The notes under the pieces are model-generated. The model made no database searches. It worked only from the letters and a program-made list of their open reading frames with translations, and was not told where the DNA came from. DNA of 64,000 bases from Sulfurospirillum sp. UBA12182 (GTDB taxonomy: Bacteria > Campylobacterota > Campylobacteria > Campylobacterales > Sulfurospirillaceae): the NCBI GenBank assembly GCA_002742765.1, contig DLUF01000042.1, positions 104,761 to 168,760 on the forward strand. The letters run 5' to 3'. Shown here one piece after another: positions 20,042-30,474 of this stretch. Each line of letters opens with the position of its first letter. Position 1 is the first letter of the stretch. Both the position numbers and the translations under genes were made by a program.

Positions 20042-21373
20042 TTATTTACTTGTCACAAATTCTCTGATTTTTTCTATCATATAATTGATAGCCTCATCGC
20101 CCATACCAGGATACAACCCTATCCAAAAGCTATCAGTCATGATTTTATCTGTAACTCTAAGTTCCCCAACTATTCTATAGTCAGTACCCAGCACCATACT
20201 ATCAAACATAGGGTGTCTTGTCATATTTCCTGCAAAAAGATTTCTTGTTTGGATGTTGTTGTTTTCTAAGTATTCAACTATCTCATTTCTAGTGAATTTT
20301 GCATCATCTGTAAGTGTCATCATAAATCCAAACCAGCTAGGATCTGAGTTTGGCTGCGTCTCTACGAGTTGAAGCTCTTTGATATCTTTGAGCCCATCAT
20401 AGAGTTTCTTTTGGTTTTCTTTTCTTTTTACTACAAAGCTTGGAAATTTTTCTAACTGAGCCACACCAACTGCTGCTTGCATATCTGAAACTTTCAGATT
20501 AAACCCAAAGTGAGAGTAAACATACTTATGGTCATACCCTTTTGGTAATGTTCCAAACTGTTGCGTAAATCTACATCCGCAAGTGTTATCTACACCACTT
20601 TCACACCAACAGTCTCTTCCCCAATCTCTCATGCTTAGCATAATTCTTCTAAGGAGCGGATTGTCTGTATATACTGCTCCACCTTCTCCCATAGTCATAT
20701 GGTGTGGTGGATAAAAGCTAGATGTTCCCATGTCTCCCCATGTTCCAGTTGGTTTTCCTTCGTAAGTTGAACCTAATGCATCGCAGTTATCTTCTATGAG
20801 CCAAAGGTTATGTTTGTCACAAAACTCTTTGACAGCTCTTAGGTTGAATGGATTTCCTAAAGTATGAGCTATCATAATCGCTTTTGTTTTAGGACTAAGG
20901 GCAAGTTCTAGTTGTGTTACATCAACATTGGCATGAGTTAAATCCATATCAACAAATACAGGAATAGCACCATATTGAACAATAGGAGCTACAGTAGTGG
21001 GAAATCCAGCGGCTACAGTGATAACTTCATCGCCTCTTTTTACTTGTCTCTCTTTTAAAAGTGGTGAAGTTAAAGCATAGAATGCAAGAAGATTTGCACT
21101 ACTTCCAGAGTTTACTAAAAATGCATACCTAACCCCTAAGTATTTAGCTAATTGCTTTTCAAATTTTTTAGAATATTCTCCGTATGTAAGCCAAAAATCA
21201 AGTGAACTATCTACTAAATATTGCATCTCTATTTCATCAAAAACTCTTCCTGCATAGTTAACTCTACTTTTTCCTGCGACGAATTCTTTTGTTTGTTGTG
21301 GTTTATGTACAAGATCATAATACTCTTTAGTTTTTTGTAAAATTTCCTGTTTTAACTTCTGTGCTTGTGTCAT
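20042..21373 (-). CDS. rfbH: RfbH CDP-4-keto-6-deoxy-D-glucose-3-dehydratase
   Basis: Aminotransferase-fold E1 enzyme: VNSGSSANLLAF, CDKHNLWLIEDNCDALGS, SSFYPPHHMTMGEGGA (His in place of PLP Lys); CWCESGVDNTCGCRF. Confidence 0.93.
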   Translation of the reverse strand: MTQAQKLKQEILQKTKEYYDLVHKPQQTKEFVAGKSRVNYAGRVFDEIEMQYLVDSSLDFWLTYGEYSKKFEKQLAKYLGVRYAFLVNSGSSANLLAFYALTSPLLKERQVKRGDEVITVAAGFPTTVAPIVQYGAIPVFVDMDLTHANVDVTQLELALSPKTKAIMIAHTLGNPFNLRAVKEFCDKHNLWLIEDNCDALGSTYEGKPTGTWGDMGTSSFYPPHHMTMGEGGAVYTDNPLLRRIMLSMRDWGRDCWCESGVDNTCGCRFTQQFGTLPKGYDHKYVYSHFGFNLKVSDMQAAVGVAQLEKFPSFVVKRKENQKKLYDGLKDIKELQLVETQPNSDPSWFGFMMTLTDDAKFTRNEIVEYLENNNIQTRNLFAGNMTRHPMFDSMVLGTDYRIVGELRVTDKIMTDSFWIGLYPGMGDEAINYMIEKIREFVTSK

Positions 21374-22260
21374 TGTATAGCTTCCTTTATTATTAGTTTA
21401 ATCCCATCTTCTATGGAAATTTTTGGTTTCCAACCTAAATCAAACAAAGGCTTAACATCTTCTTCAATTTCCATAAACTCACCTTCTCTATAAGCTTTAG
21501 CACCAAAATTTAGTTTTGTACTAATTGGTTTTATTTTTGAAATCTCTTTGTAGATTTTCAATATAAACTCTTTGAGTTCTATTTGATCGCCTGTTCCAAC
21601 ATCAAATTCGCTAAATGCTTGAAAAATCTTCGACTTTTCAAGCATTAATAAATAAACATCTACAACATCATCAATATAAATAAAATCTCTTTTTTGAATA
21701 CCCTCTGTTAAATCAACAGACTCTACATTTTGAAGCATCTGATTTGTAATCCATGTTACAAATTTTGTATTATCATCTTTTGGACCATACATATGTTCTA
21801 GTTTTAAATTTACTACTTTTATCCTATCACTAAAATATTTCAACCACTCTACAAACTGCTTTTTTGAAAGTGAGTAGTGGTTTAAATACTTATAAAGAAG
21901 TGTGTCCGTGTTGAAAAATGTGTCCGTGTTGAAAAATGTGTCCGTGTTGAAAAATGTAGCTGTCTCCATAAGTTTTAGTGAAAACATCAAATTTGTATCA
22001 ACTATATTTGATATACTTGAATTATTTCGTCCATAGTTTGTAACCGTATGTATTACAGCATCTATTTTTTGATCTTCAAAAGGTTTTTCTATGGCAACTT
22101 TGTCTATATCATAGCTTTTTACTTTTGATAATACTGAATCTATTCTCCAGATATTTGAAGTACTTCTTTTTAAAATAACTACTTCATACTTCAACTCTAA
22201 TAATCTATGAAGAAGATGACTTCCTAAAAATCCTGTTGCACCTGTAAGTAAAATAGTCAT
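21370..22260 (-). CDS. CDP-paratose/abequose synthase-like reductase (SDR) with three copies of an FFNTDT repeat
   Basis: LLTGATGFLGSHLLHRL; YSLSKKQF catalytic motif; FFNTDTFFNTDTFFNTDT. Confidence 0.75.
   Translation of the reverse strand: MTILLTGATGFLGSHLLHRLLELKYEVVILKRSTSNIWRIDSVLSKVKSYDIDKVAIEKPFEDQKIDAVIHTVTNYGRNNSSISNIVDTNLMFSLKLMETATFFNTDTFFNTDTFFNTDTLLYKYLNHYSLSKKQFVEWLKYFSDRIKVVNLKLEHMYGPKDDNTKFVTWITNQMLQNVESVDLTEGIQKRDFIYIDDVVDVYLLMLEKSKIFQAFSEFDVGTGDQIELKEFILKIYKEISKIKPISTKLNFGAKAYREGEFMEIEEDVKPLFDLGWKPKISIEDGIKLIIKEAIQ
21901..21954. repeat. 3 x 18-bp perfect tandem repeat (TGTGTCCGTGTTGAAAAA)
   Basis: Read directly; three identical units; in-frame within the reductase CDS. Confidence 0.98.
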
Positions 22261-23376
22261 TTAGCTAATTGCCCACTCTATATTTTTAGCTTTTGCATCC
22301 ACCACATAACTTTCTAAATCCTCTTGCGTTAAAACCACTTTATCATTTTCATAATAAGATTTATACCACTTTACAGTTTTTTCAAAGGTTGTTTCACTGT
22401 CCCATACATCTTTCCACTTTAAAAGGATATGAGCTTTTGAACAGTCAAGTTTTAAAAGATTTGCTTCATGAAGTTGATTTGGGTTACTATTTATCTCATA
22501 GTTAATTCTTTGCCAATGTTTTTTGACATTTTTCACTACTTCTTCTACAGTGATACTCCCCTCATCACTTGGACCAAAGTTCCAAGCTTCACCAAACTCT
22601 ACTTTTTCTTCAAGTAGCTTTTGACCGATATGAAGATATCCACTCAAAGGTTCAAGAACATGTTGCCAAGGTCTTGTGGCATGTGGATTTCTTATGTTTA
22701 CTTTTTTACCTTGAGATACTGAGAGCATGATATCTGTTATAAGTCTATCTTTTGCCCAGTCACCGCCGCCTATGACATTTCCAGCTCGACAAGATGCAAG
22801 TAAAGTGTTGTGAGTTTTTTTATACTCTTTTGGATTAAAATAAGAATTTCTATATGAATTTGCCAGTAAATCTGCACAGCCTTTTGATGAGCTGTATGGG
22901 TCATACCCACCCATTGGATCATTCTCTCGATATCCCCATATCCACTCTTTATTTTCATAAGCTTTATCACTTGTTATATTTACTATTGCTTTTACATTAT
23001 TTTTTCTGCAGGCTTCAAAGACTTTAAGTGTACCTATGACATTGGTTTCATAAGTCTCTATCGGATCTTCATAAGAGAGCCTCACAAGTGGTTGAGCTGC
23101 AAGATGAAATACGATATCTGGTTTGTAAGTTTGCACTGTTTGATTTAATTTATCTAAGTCTCTAATGTCTCCAATTACAGAAACTATGTCAAGATTAAGC
23201 AATTCAATATGATTAGGATTAGTTGGAGCTTCTAATGAATATCCAACTACTTTTGCACCCATTTGACGGAGCCAATACACAAGCCAACTACCTTTAAATC
23301 CAGTATGACCCGTAACTAATACAGTTTTATTTTTATAGATTCCAGAAAAAAGATTTTGCATTACCAAGTTTTCCAT
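22261..23376 (-). CDS. rfbG: CDP-glucose 4,6-dehydratase
   Basis: VLVTGHTGFKGSWLVYWLRQMGAKVVGYSLEAPTNP; DPYSSSKGCADLL. Confidence 0.93.
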   Translation of the reverse strand: MENLVMQNLFSGIYKNKTVLVTGHTGFKGSWLVYWLRQMGAKVVGYSLEAPTNPNHIELLNLDIVSVIGDIRDLDKLNQTVQTYKPDIVFHLAAQPLVRLSYEDPIETYETNVIGTLKVFEACRKNNVKAIVNITSDKAYENKEWIWGYRENDPMGGYDPYSSSKGCADLLANSYRNSYFNPKEYKKTHNTLLASCRAGNVIGGGDWAKDRLITDIMLSVSQGKKVNIRNPHATRPWQHVLEPLSGYLHIGQKLLEEKVEFGEAWNFGPSDEGSITVEEVVKNVKKHWQRINYEINSNPNQLHEANLLKLDCSKAHILLKWKDVWDSETTFEKTVKWYKSYYENDKVVLTQEDLESYVVDAKAKNIEWAIS

Positions 23377-24134
23377 GGAGCTTTACCACTATCCCAAAGT
23401 TTATTTAAATCATTTTTGTCTTTTAAACTGTCCATCGGTTTCCAAAAACCTTCATGTTTAAAAGTAAATATCTCACCATCTCTAGCTAAATTCATTAAAG
23501 GAGCTTGTTCAAATATCGTACTATCACCCTCAGTTATATAATCAAATACTTTAGGCTCACATACAAAAAATCCTGCATTAATCCAGTTACCATCACCTTT
23601 TGGTTTCTCTTTAAATTCATGCACTTGATTATTCTCATCAATGTTTAAAGCACCAAATCTTCCCTCTGGCTGAGCAGAAGTCATAGTCATAGCTTTTCCA
23701 TGAGATTTATGGAATTTTACTAATTCATCTATATTTATATCTGAAACTCCATCTCCGTAAGTTAGCATAAAAGATTCATTACCTACAACCTCTTGTGCTC
23801 TTTTTACTCTTCCACCAGTCATTGTATCTAAACCTGTATCTAAAAGAGTTATTTTCCATGGTTCACTTGAGTTATTTAATACTTCCATTTCCCCTGTTTG
23901 CATATCTATTGTTACATCACTCTGATGTAGAAAATAATTTGCAAAATATTCTTTAATATAGTAACCTTTATAACCAAGAAGTACAACAAATTCATTAAAA
24001 CCGTACTTTGAATATATTTTCATTATATGCCAAAGTATTGGTTTTCCACCAATTTCTACCATTGGTTTTGGTCTTATATCTGTCTCTTCAGAAAGTCTTG
24101 TTCCAAAGCCACCTGCTAATAATAATACTTTCAT
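23361..24134 (-). CDS. rfbF: Glucose-1-phosphate cytidylyltransferase
   Basis: [36 protein letters not shown]. Confidence 0.94.
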   Translation of the reverse strand: MKVLLLAGGFGTRLSEETDIRPKPMVEIGGKPILWHIMKIYSKYGFNEFVVLLGYKGYYIKEYFANYFLHQSDVTIDMQTGEMEVLNNSSEPWKITLLDTGLDTMTGGRVKRAQEVVGNESFMLTYGDGVSDINIDELVKFHKSHGKAMTMTSAQPEGRFGALNIDENNQVHEFKEKPKGDGNWINAGFFVCEPKVFDYITEGDSTIFEQAPLMNLARDGEIFTFKHEGFWKPMDSLKDKNDLNKLWDSGKAPWKTW

Positions 24135-25192
24135 TTATTTTCTCCTTTTGTTAAATACCACTCATACATAGTTCTAATTCCATCTTCAAGCTCAACCTTG
24201 TGCTTCCACCCAAGACTATGAAGTTTACCTGAGTCTGTTAGCTTAACCATTGTACCATCTGGTTTATCTGTATTAAACATAAGACTACCTTTAAAACCTA
24301 CGATGTTTTGTATAAGCTCTGCTAACTCTTTTATGCTGATGTCGATTCCAGTTCCTATGTTTATATGCGTATTTTTTATCTCTTTACATGTAGCGTTATA
24401 AGAATCTTTAAAATCCCTATTTTCCAGCAAAAAAACACAAGCATCTGCCATATCTTCAGAGTATAAAAACTCACGTCTAGGCTTTCCACTGCCCCAGATC
24501 TCAACACTATTTTCACTTACTCCAAATTTAGCAAGGTATGATTTTGCCTCTTCTAAGTTTTTCACATGTAAATCTTGTATAACTTCTTCATATCTTTTTT
24601 CATTTAAAAGCTTTGCTAAGTGTATCTTTCTTATGAGTGCTGGTAAAACATGTGATGTTTGAAGGTCAAAGTTATCACCTAACCCATATAAATTCGTAGG
24701 CATTACAGAGATAAAGTTTGTGCCATATTGTAAATTATAGCTTTCACACATCTTAATTCCTGCTATCTTTGCTATAGCATATGGTTCATTTGTATATTCT
24801 AGTTCACTTGTAAGCAAATACTCTTCTTTCAACGGTTGTGGTGCATTTTTTGGATATATACATGTACTACCTAAAAAAAGAAGCTTTTTAACTTTATTCA
24901 CGTAACTTTGGTGTATAACATTATTTTGAATTTGTAAATTTTCATAGATAAAATCTGCTCTATAAGTGTTATTAGCAACTATACCCCCTACCTTTGCAGC
25001 TGCTAAGATAACATACTCAGGTTTTTCTGACTCAAAAAACTCTGCTACTGCTTGTTGATTGGTTAAATCAAGTTCACTGTGTGTTCTATACACTAAATTT
25101 GCATAACCTTTACATGTAAGGTTTTTGACTATCGCAGAACCTACAAGACCTCTATGCCCTGCAACATAAATTTTAGAACTTTTTTGCATCAT
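24131..25192 (-). CDS. fcl: GDP-L-fucose synthase
   Basis: [39 protein letters not shown]. Confidence 0.93.
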   Translation of the reverse strand: MMQKSSKIYVAGHRGLVGSAIVKNLTCKGYANLVYRTHSELDLTNQQAVAEFFESEKPEYVILAAAKVGGIVANNTYRADFIYENLQIQNNVIHQSYVNKVKKLLFLGSTCIYPKNAPQPLKEEYLLTSELEYTNEPYAIAKIAGIKMCESYNLQYGTNFISVMPTNLYGLGDNFDLQTSHVLPALIRKIHLAKLLNEKRYEEVIQDLHVKNLEEAKSYLAKFGVSENSVEIWGSGKPRREFLYSEDMADACVFLLENRDFKDSYNATCKEIKNTHINIGTGIDISIKELAELIQNIVGFKGSLMFNTDKPDGTMVKLTDSGKLHSLGWKHKVELEDGIRTMYEWYLTKGENK

Positions 25193-25193
25193 T

Positions 25194-27302
25194 TTACTCG
25201 AAATAACTCATGATTTTATAGCCACCCTCTTTGAGGTAAACGTCTTTTTGCATAAGTTTCAAATCATTTTTCATCATGTCATCTACAAGATTTTGAAGGT
25301 TAAATTCTCTTTTCCAACCAAGTTTTTGCTCTGCTTTTGTTGGATCACCTAAAAGAAGATCAACTTCGGTAGGTCTAAAGTATCTAGGATCAACAGCAAC
25401 TACAACCTTGCCAATTTCAACTTGATAACTAGGATTGTGGCAGGCTTTGATAATGCCAACTTCATCCACACCAGTTCCTATAAACTCAAGTTCTATCCCA
25501 CAGTAATTAAATGCCATACGCACAAAATCACGCACCATAGTAGTTTGTCCAGTTGCTATAACCCAGTCTTCTGGTTCTTCTGCTTGCAAAATCATCCACA
25601 TCATTTTACAATTTCCAGATACAAAAATAGTATCATTTCTTTTTGTAATAATAGTTTTATTCTTTGTTGTTTCAACACACCAAAGATTTTCTTTTGATTC
25701 TTCTTTAAGAATATCTGTCACAAAATTATTAATACTCTTTTTTGCCAAAGAAAATATTTGCAATATATAAACTCCTGATTTTCGTTTAGATAACTTGCTT
25801 CTATATCCTATTAAAGAGACGATATTCATAAAATCATCAATTAACTCTTTTCTTTTTGATACATATTGAAGTTTAGACCAACAACCATCAGCATTCATCA
25901 TGGCTTCAAATAGAATATTTAACTGCCTTTTAGAAAACTTATATATAAATTTAGGCAAACGATGAATATCAAAATCGTCAAAATATTCTAAAATCTCATC
26001 TTGACTTTTGGCAGAAAAAATAAACTCAACAACTTCATCTTCTCGTTTTTTTTCTCTGTATTCTAAATTTAAATTATCGATAATATTTTTTAACTCTTTA
26101 TAATATTTTTTTTGTGATTGACTAACACTTAGAGTTGAACCTCTGCCTATCTCTTTTGATAAAGATAAATTGCCTTCAGTTACAACATATCCTAAAAGTC
26201 TAATATAATCATCTCCAATATCATAAGCATTTTCATTTTCTTCTAATCCTACAAATCCTGGAAAACAAAAATCGTATTTTGTTCTTAGTTCTTTATCCTC
26301 ATAAATCTCATAAATCTCTTTTGCTGTTGTTTCAATCCAACTATAATCACTCCATGATTTATGCTGTTTAGTTTTCCTTTTGTAAAAAATTCTATGATTT
26401 TCTGAACACCTAAAATGTAATCCATTTCCAATAAAACTGTACATATTACCACTATATTCAACATCATATATTTTTTCAATAGTGTCATACTCCCAAGAAT
26501 TATTTTCTTGATTGAAATTTATTAAAGTATCACTTAACGTCAAATCTTCTCTTTTTTTAAACCCCTCTATGGTCAATATTTGACTATCTAAATCAATACA
26601 ATAATCTTTTGCATGGCCCCAATCACGCTTGGCATCGAGGTTACCAAGGTAGAGTTTATCTTGTAATCCTAATGCTATCTTCGCCGCTGCTCTTGTAATC
26701 TTACGAGTTACAAAAGTTTCACCTCGCACAGGTGATTCATGATTAAAAAGGATTCCATTACATGCAAACATACCATAAGCTTCACGGTAATTAACAGTTA
26801 TCCAATACGCATACATCTTAGCAACTGCATATGGGCTTCTTGGATAAAATGGTGTTGTCTCCTTTTGTGGAGTTTCTTGTACTTTTCCATAAAGTTCACT
26901 TGTACTTGCTTGGTATATCTTTGTTTTTTTCTCCAACCCCAAAAGCCGTACAGCTTCTAAAATCCTTAAAGTGCCAGTACCATCTGCATTTGCAACATAT
27001 TCTGGTGTTTCAAAACTTACATGTACATGACTCATAGCTGCTAGATTGTATATCTCATCTGGTTGGCACTCGGCGATGATACGAGTAAGATTCATAGAAT
27101 CTGTCATATCTCCATAATGAAGAATTAAGTTTCTATCTTCTACATGGGGGTCTTGATATAAGTGATCTATACGATCTGTGTTAAAAAGTGAACTTCTTCT
27201 TTTAATCCCGTGTACTATATAACCTTTTTTGAGCAAAAACTCCGCTAGATAGCTTCCATCTTGTCCTGTAATCCCTGTTATCAATGCTACTTTCTTTTTC
27301 AT
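25194..27302 (-). CDS. gmd: GDP-mannose 4,6-dehydratase precursor containing an intein
   Basis: Extein halves [28 protein letters not shown]...[10 protein letters not shown] and [30 protein letters not shown] are Gmd; 330-aa intein between. Confidence 0.93.
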   Translation of the reverse strand: MKKKVALITGITGQDGSYLAEFLLKKGYIVHGIKRRSSLFNTDRIDHLYQDPHVEDRNLILHYGDMTDSMNLTRIIAECQPDEIYNLAAMSHVHVSFETPEYVANADGTGTLRILEAVRLLGLEKKTKIYQASTSELYGKVQETPQKETTPFYPRSPYAVAKMYAYWITVNYREAYGMFACNGILFNHESPVRGETFVTRKITRAAAKIALGLQDKLYLGNLDAKRDWGHAKDYCIDLDSQILTIEGFKKREDLTLSDTLINFNQENNSWEYDTIEKIYDVEYSGNMYSFIGNGLHFRCSENHRIFYKRKTKQHKSWSDYSWIETTAKEIYEIYEDKELRTKYDFCFPGFVGLEENENAYDIGDDYIRLLGYVVTEGNLSLSKEIGRGSTLSVSQSQKKYYKELKNIIDNLNLEYREKKREDEVVEFIFSAKSQDEILEYFDDFDIHRLPKFIYKFSKRQLNILFEAMMNADGCWSKLQYVSKRKELIDDFMNIVSLIGYRSKLSKRKSGVYILQIFSLAKKSINNFVTDILKEESKENLWCVETTKNKTIITKRNDTIFVSGNCKMMWMILQAEEPEDWVIATGQTTMVRDFVRMAFNYCGIELEFIGTGVDEVGIIKACHNPSYQVEIGKVVVAVDPRYFRPTEVDLLLGDPTKAEQKLGWKREFNLQNLVDDMMKNDLKLMQKDVYLKEGGYKIMSYFE
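25611..26600 (-). other. Intein with LAGLIDADG-type endonuclease motifs (330 aa) in gmd
   Basis: Cys1 ([14 protein letters not shown]), block [28 protein letters not shown] and [11 protein letters not shown] motifs, C-terminal ...[18 protein letters not shown]. Confidence 0.92.
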
Positions 27303-27309
27303 TTATATA

Positions 27310-28638
27310 TCATTCCTTTCTATCAAAATCATCTTCTAATCTTTCTATATCATCTTCACCAGTATAGCTTCCTACTTGAGCTTCTATGATAACTAAAAGT
27401 TCCTCAGTATTATTTGAAAGTCTGTGTATATCTCCTGCTTTGATATATGTTGATTCATTTTGATTAAGAACAAACGTATTGGTTTCTATCGTAACAGTTG
27501 CTTGTCCACTAACTACTATCCAATGCTCATTTCTATATTTATGCCTTTGCAAAGAGAGTCTTTTTCTTGGTTTTACTTCAATTCTCTTAATCTTATATCC
27601 ATCTTGTTCTTCCAAGATAGTAAAAGTACCCCATGGTCTATATCCAGTGAGATGTGTATCTGTTAATGTTGATTTTTCTTTTTTTAATGTAGTAACAATC
27701 TCTTTTATCTTCTGAGTTGAACCTTTTTTAGAGACAAGCAAAACATCGTTAGTATCAACTATGATACTATCTTTTATATCTATCGTATGTACTGGTTTTT
27801 CTGATATTATCAAGTTATTATTTGCGTCATTTGGCAACTCTTCACAAAGAGCATCAAAACTTCCAACATCAGACCAGCTGATGTCACTTGCTACGACTTT
27901 AACTCGATTTGATTTTTCCATCACAGCATAATCTATGCTATCTATTGGAATATTTAGCATATCTTCATAAACAATTCTTATCATATTATCTTGCTTTGCA
28001 TTTTTATATGCTTCCAATGACTTGTCATATATTTGTGGCGAATATTTTTTTAGCTCTTCTAAAAAAACACCAACTTTAAAACAAAACATTCCACTATTCC
28101 AGTAGTAGTTCCCAGCATTTAGATATTCTGTAGCTTTTTCAACATTTGGTTTTTCATGAAAAGCTTTTACATTTTCTCCATCTGATTCTATATATCCAAA
28201 ACCAATCTCTGCAAATGTTGGTTTAATCCCAAAAGTGACAAGATAATTCTCTGATGCCAACTCTTGTGCTCGCTTCACCACTTTCTTATAAGAGTCTTCA
28301 TCTTTAATAAGATGATCACTTGGTGTTACCAATACCATTTCGTTCTTGTCGAGGAACAAACAAGCTAGGGCAATAGCTGGAGCAGTGTTTCTTCCTATGG
28401 GTTCTAGCAAATATCTACTGTTTATCACATCTAACTCTTCTAATTGATCCTTAGCTAAAAAATATTGTTCTGCATTAGATACTATAAGGTGCGAACTACA
28501 GATTTTTGAATTTCTTTCTACAGTAAATTGAAACAGAGACTTATTTGAAAAAAGTTTGATAAATTGTTTTGGCATTAGAGTTCTGCTCATAGGCCATAGT
28601 CTTGTTCCATTGCCTCCACATAATATAATATTAGTCAT
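27310..28638 (-). CDS. manC: Bifunctional mannose-1-phosphate guanylyltransferase/mannose-6-phosphate isomerase
   Basis: ILCGGNGTRLWPMSRTLMPKQF; GYRPWGTF; cupin-like C-terminus YRNEHWIVVSGQATVTI. Confidence 0.94.
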   Translation of the reverse strand: MTNIILCGGNGTRLWPMSRTLMPKQFIKLFSNKSLFQFTVERNSKICSSHLIVSNAEQYFLAKDQLEELDVINSRYLLEPIGRNTAPAIALACLFLDKNEMVLVTPSDHLIKDEDSYKKVVKRAQELASENYLVTFGIKPTFAEIGFGYIESDGENVKAFHEKPNVEKATEYLNAGNYYWNSGMFCFKVGVFLEELKKYSPQIYDKSLEAYKNAKQDNMIRIVYEDMLNIPIDSIDYAVMEKSNRVKVVASDISWSDVGSFDALCEELPNDANNNLIISEKPVHTIDIKDSIIVDTNDVLLVSKKGSTQKIKEIVTTLKKEKSTLTDTHLTGYRPWGTFTILEEQDGYKIKRIEVKPRKRLSLQRHKYRNEHWIVVSGQATVTIETNTFVLNQNESTYIKAGDIHRLSNNTEELLVIIEAQVGSYTGEDDIERLEDDFDRKE

Positions 28639-28639
28639 G

Positions 28640-29704
28640 TTACTTTACCTCATACCCATCTGGATTATTAGATTGCCATCTCCAGCTATCTTCACACATC
28701 TCATCTAAACTTCTTTTTGCAACCCAACCGAGTAGCTCTTTTGCATAAGAAGGATCAGCAAAACATTTTGCAATATCTCCTGCTCTTCTATCAACTAATT
28801 TATAAGGTACTTTTTTACCGCTTGCTTTTTCAAAAGCTTTTACTACATCAATAACTGAATATCCTGTACCTGTTCCTAAATTTACTACCAGTGGTTTGAT
28901 ATTTTCATGATTATTAAGATAATCAATAGCTTTTACATGTCCATAGGCTAAATCAACTACGTGGATATAGTCTCGTACACCTGTACCATCATGTGTATCA
29001 TAATCACTTCCAAATACACTTAAATATTCTCTTTTTCCAACAGCTACTTGAGAGATAAATGGCATAAGGTTATTTGGTATTCCGTTTGGATCTTCACCTA
29101 TGGTTCCGCTTTTGTGAGCTCCAACTGGGTTGAAGTATCTAAGAATCGCTATTTTAAAAGAGTTATCTGATATGTATAAATCTTCTAAAATTCTTTCAAT
29201 CATATATTTTGAAGTTCCATAAGGGTTCGTTGTACCACCTACAGGCGAATCCTCTCTTAGGGGAGAGTATTCTTTAATGTTTAATTTTGAATGTTGAATG
29301 TTTAATTTATCTGGATCAGTATAGACGGTAGCACTAGAGCTAAATACAATTTTTTTGCATCCAAACTCGCTCATAACTTCAAGAAGTCTTAGAGTTCCCA
29401 CTACATTGTTATCATAGTATTCAAGTGGTTGTTCAACTGATTGCCCAACTGCTTTTAAACCTGCAAAGTGGATAACAGAGTCTATAGAGTGATTTCCAAA
29501 TACTTCTTTTAATTTAGCTGTATCTCTTATATCACCATTGATAAAAGTGATAGATTTACCTATGATTTTTTCGACTCGATTAAGTGACTCTGACGAGGAG
29601 TTTGAGAGATTGTCATATACTATAAAGTCATAATTTGCATTAGCTAATTCTACTAATGTATGACTTCCTATATATCCTGCTCCACCTGTGATAAGTATGC
29701 TCAT
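28640..29704 (-). CDS. galE: UDP-glucose 4-epimerase
   Basis: [46 protein letters not shown]. Confidence 0.94.
   Translation of the reverse strand: MSILITGGAGYIGSHTLVELANANYDFIVYDNLSNSSSESLNRVEKIIGKSITFINGDIRDTAKLKEVFGNHSIDSVIHFAGLKAVGQSVEQPLEYYDNNVVGTLRLLEVMSEFGCKKIVFSSSATVYTDPDKLNIQHSKLNIKEYSPLREDSPVGGTTNPYGTSKYMIERILEDLYISDNSFKIAILRYFNPVGAHKSGTIGEDPNGIPNNLMPFISQVAVGKREYLSVFGSDYDTHDGTGVRDYIHVVDLAYGHVKAIDYLNNHENIKPLVVNLGTGTGYSVIDVVKAFEKASGKKVPYKLVDRRAGDIAKCFADPSYAKELLGWVAKRSLDEMCEDSWRWQSNNPDGYEVK
29272..29306. repeat. Five consecutive degenerate heptamers inside galE
   Basis: Minus strand reads ATTAAAC ATTCAAC ATTCAAA ATTAAAC ATTAAAG, encoding part of the unusual insert [15 protein letters not shown]. 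Confidence 0.85.
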
Positions 29705-30069
29705 TATTTAACCACACTCTCTTTTGCATAATCATATTTTTCTTTGTAGACTTCCATCTCTTCTTGGAGTTTGTCGTATTCTGCTTTTTTCTTCTCTATA
29801 AATCTTTGAGTGATATCGATCTTTTCTTTAATACCTTTTTCAGTAAGAAGATATTTATATTTTTGTTTTTGCTTAGAGTTTATAAATCTCTCTGCTTTTA
29901 TAAAACCTTTTTCAATAAGACCATTAAGCACATAGTTTACCTTACCTACACTGTATCCTATCTCAGCTGCAATGCTTTTTTGATTGGTTATTTTACCTAC
30001 GGACTTCAAAATAGCAAGTTCTGCTTCTTCGTTTGTCAATGCTATGCCTTTTTTGTGATTTTTATTCAA
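29704..30069 (-). CDS. MarR-family EPS-associated transcriptional regulator
   Basis: 121 aa w[49 protein letters not shown]-terminal coiled coil. Confidence 0.8.
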   Translation of the reverse strand: MNKNHKKGIALTNEEAELAILKSVGKITNQKSIAAEIGYSVGKVNYVLNGLIEKGFIKAERFINSKQKQKYKYLLTEKGIKEKIDITQRFIEKKKAEYDKLQEEMEVYKEKYDYAKESVVK

Positions 30070-30474
30070 GGGTTGAATTATATCTAGTTCAAGCTTTGAA
30101 TTAGATTTGATGAGAAATATTTTGAACTATGGTTTTATTACTATTTGTTATCGATAAATTTATTTGAATTACATTGCACCATTTACAATCTTTATCTTAT
30201 AAGAATTTTCACAATAAAAAGTATATTGATGGTCATAATACACTTTTTTTAATAGGAGTTTTTTTGATTGTGAGAAACTTGAGGAAAAAATAAAATTGTT
30301 AAAAAGCAACACTATGAGTAAAAAATATTATGCCACCTTGCTTTATAAAATCGATGGAATTATATTTGATTGATAAATGAGATTGTTTTTAGTTGAATAT
30401 TTTTCAACTGATGTTAATTTGATGAAGTAGTATTATGAATATTTTATTTTGTAATTGTTTTAAAAAGAAGAGAG

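Noticed and set aside
25194-27302. Gmd as a fusion to a separate enzymatic domain or a split pseudogene
   Set aside because: The insert interrupts a conserved motif, has Hint-type N- and C-terminal motifs, begins with Cys and ends in Asn before Cys; an intein explains it better.
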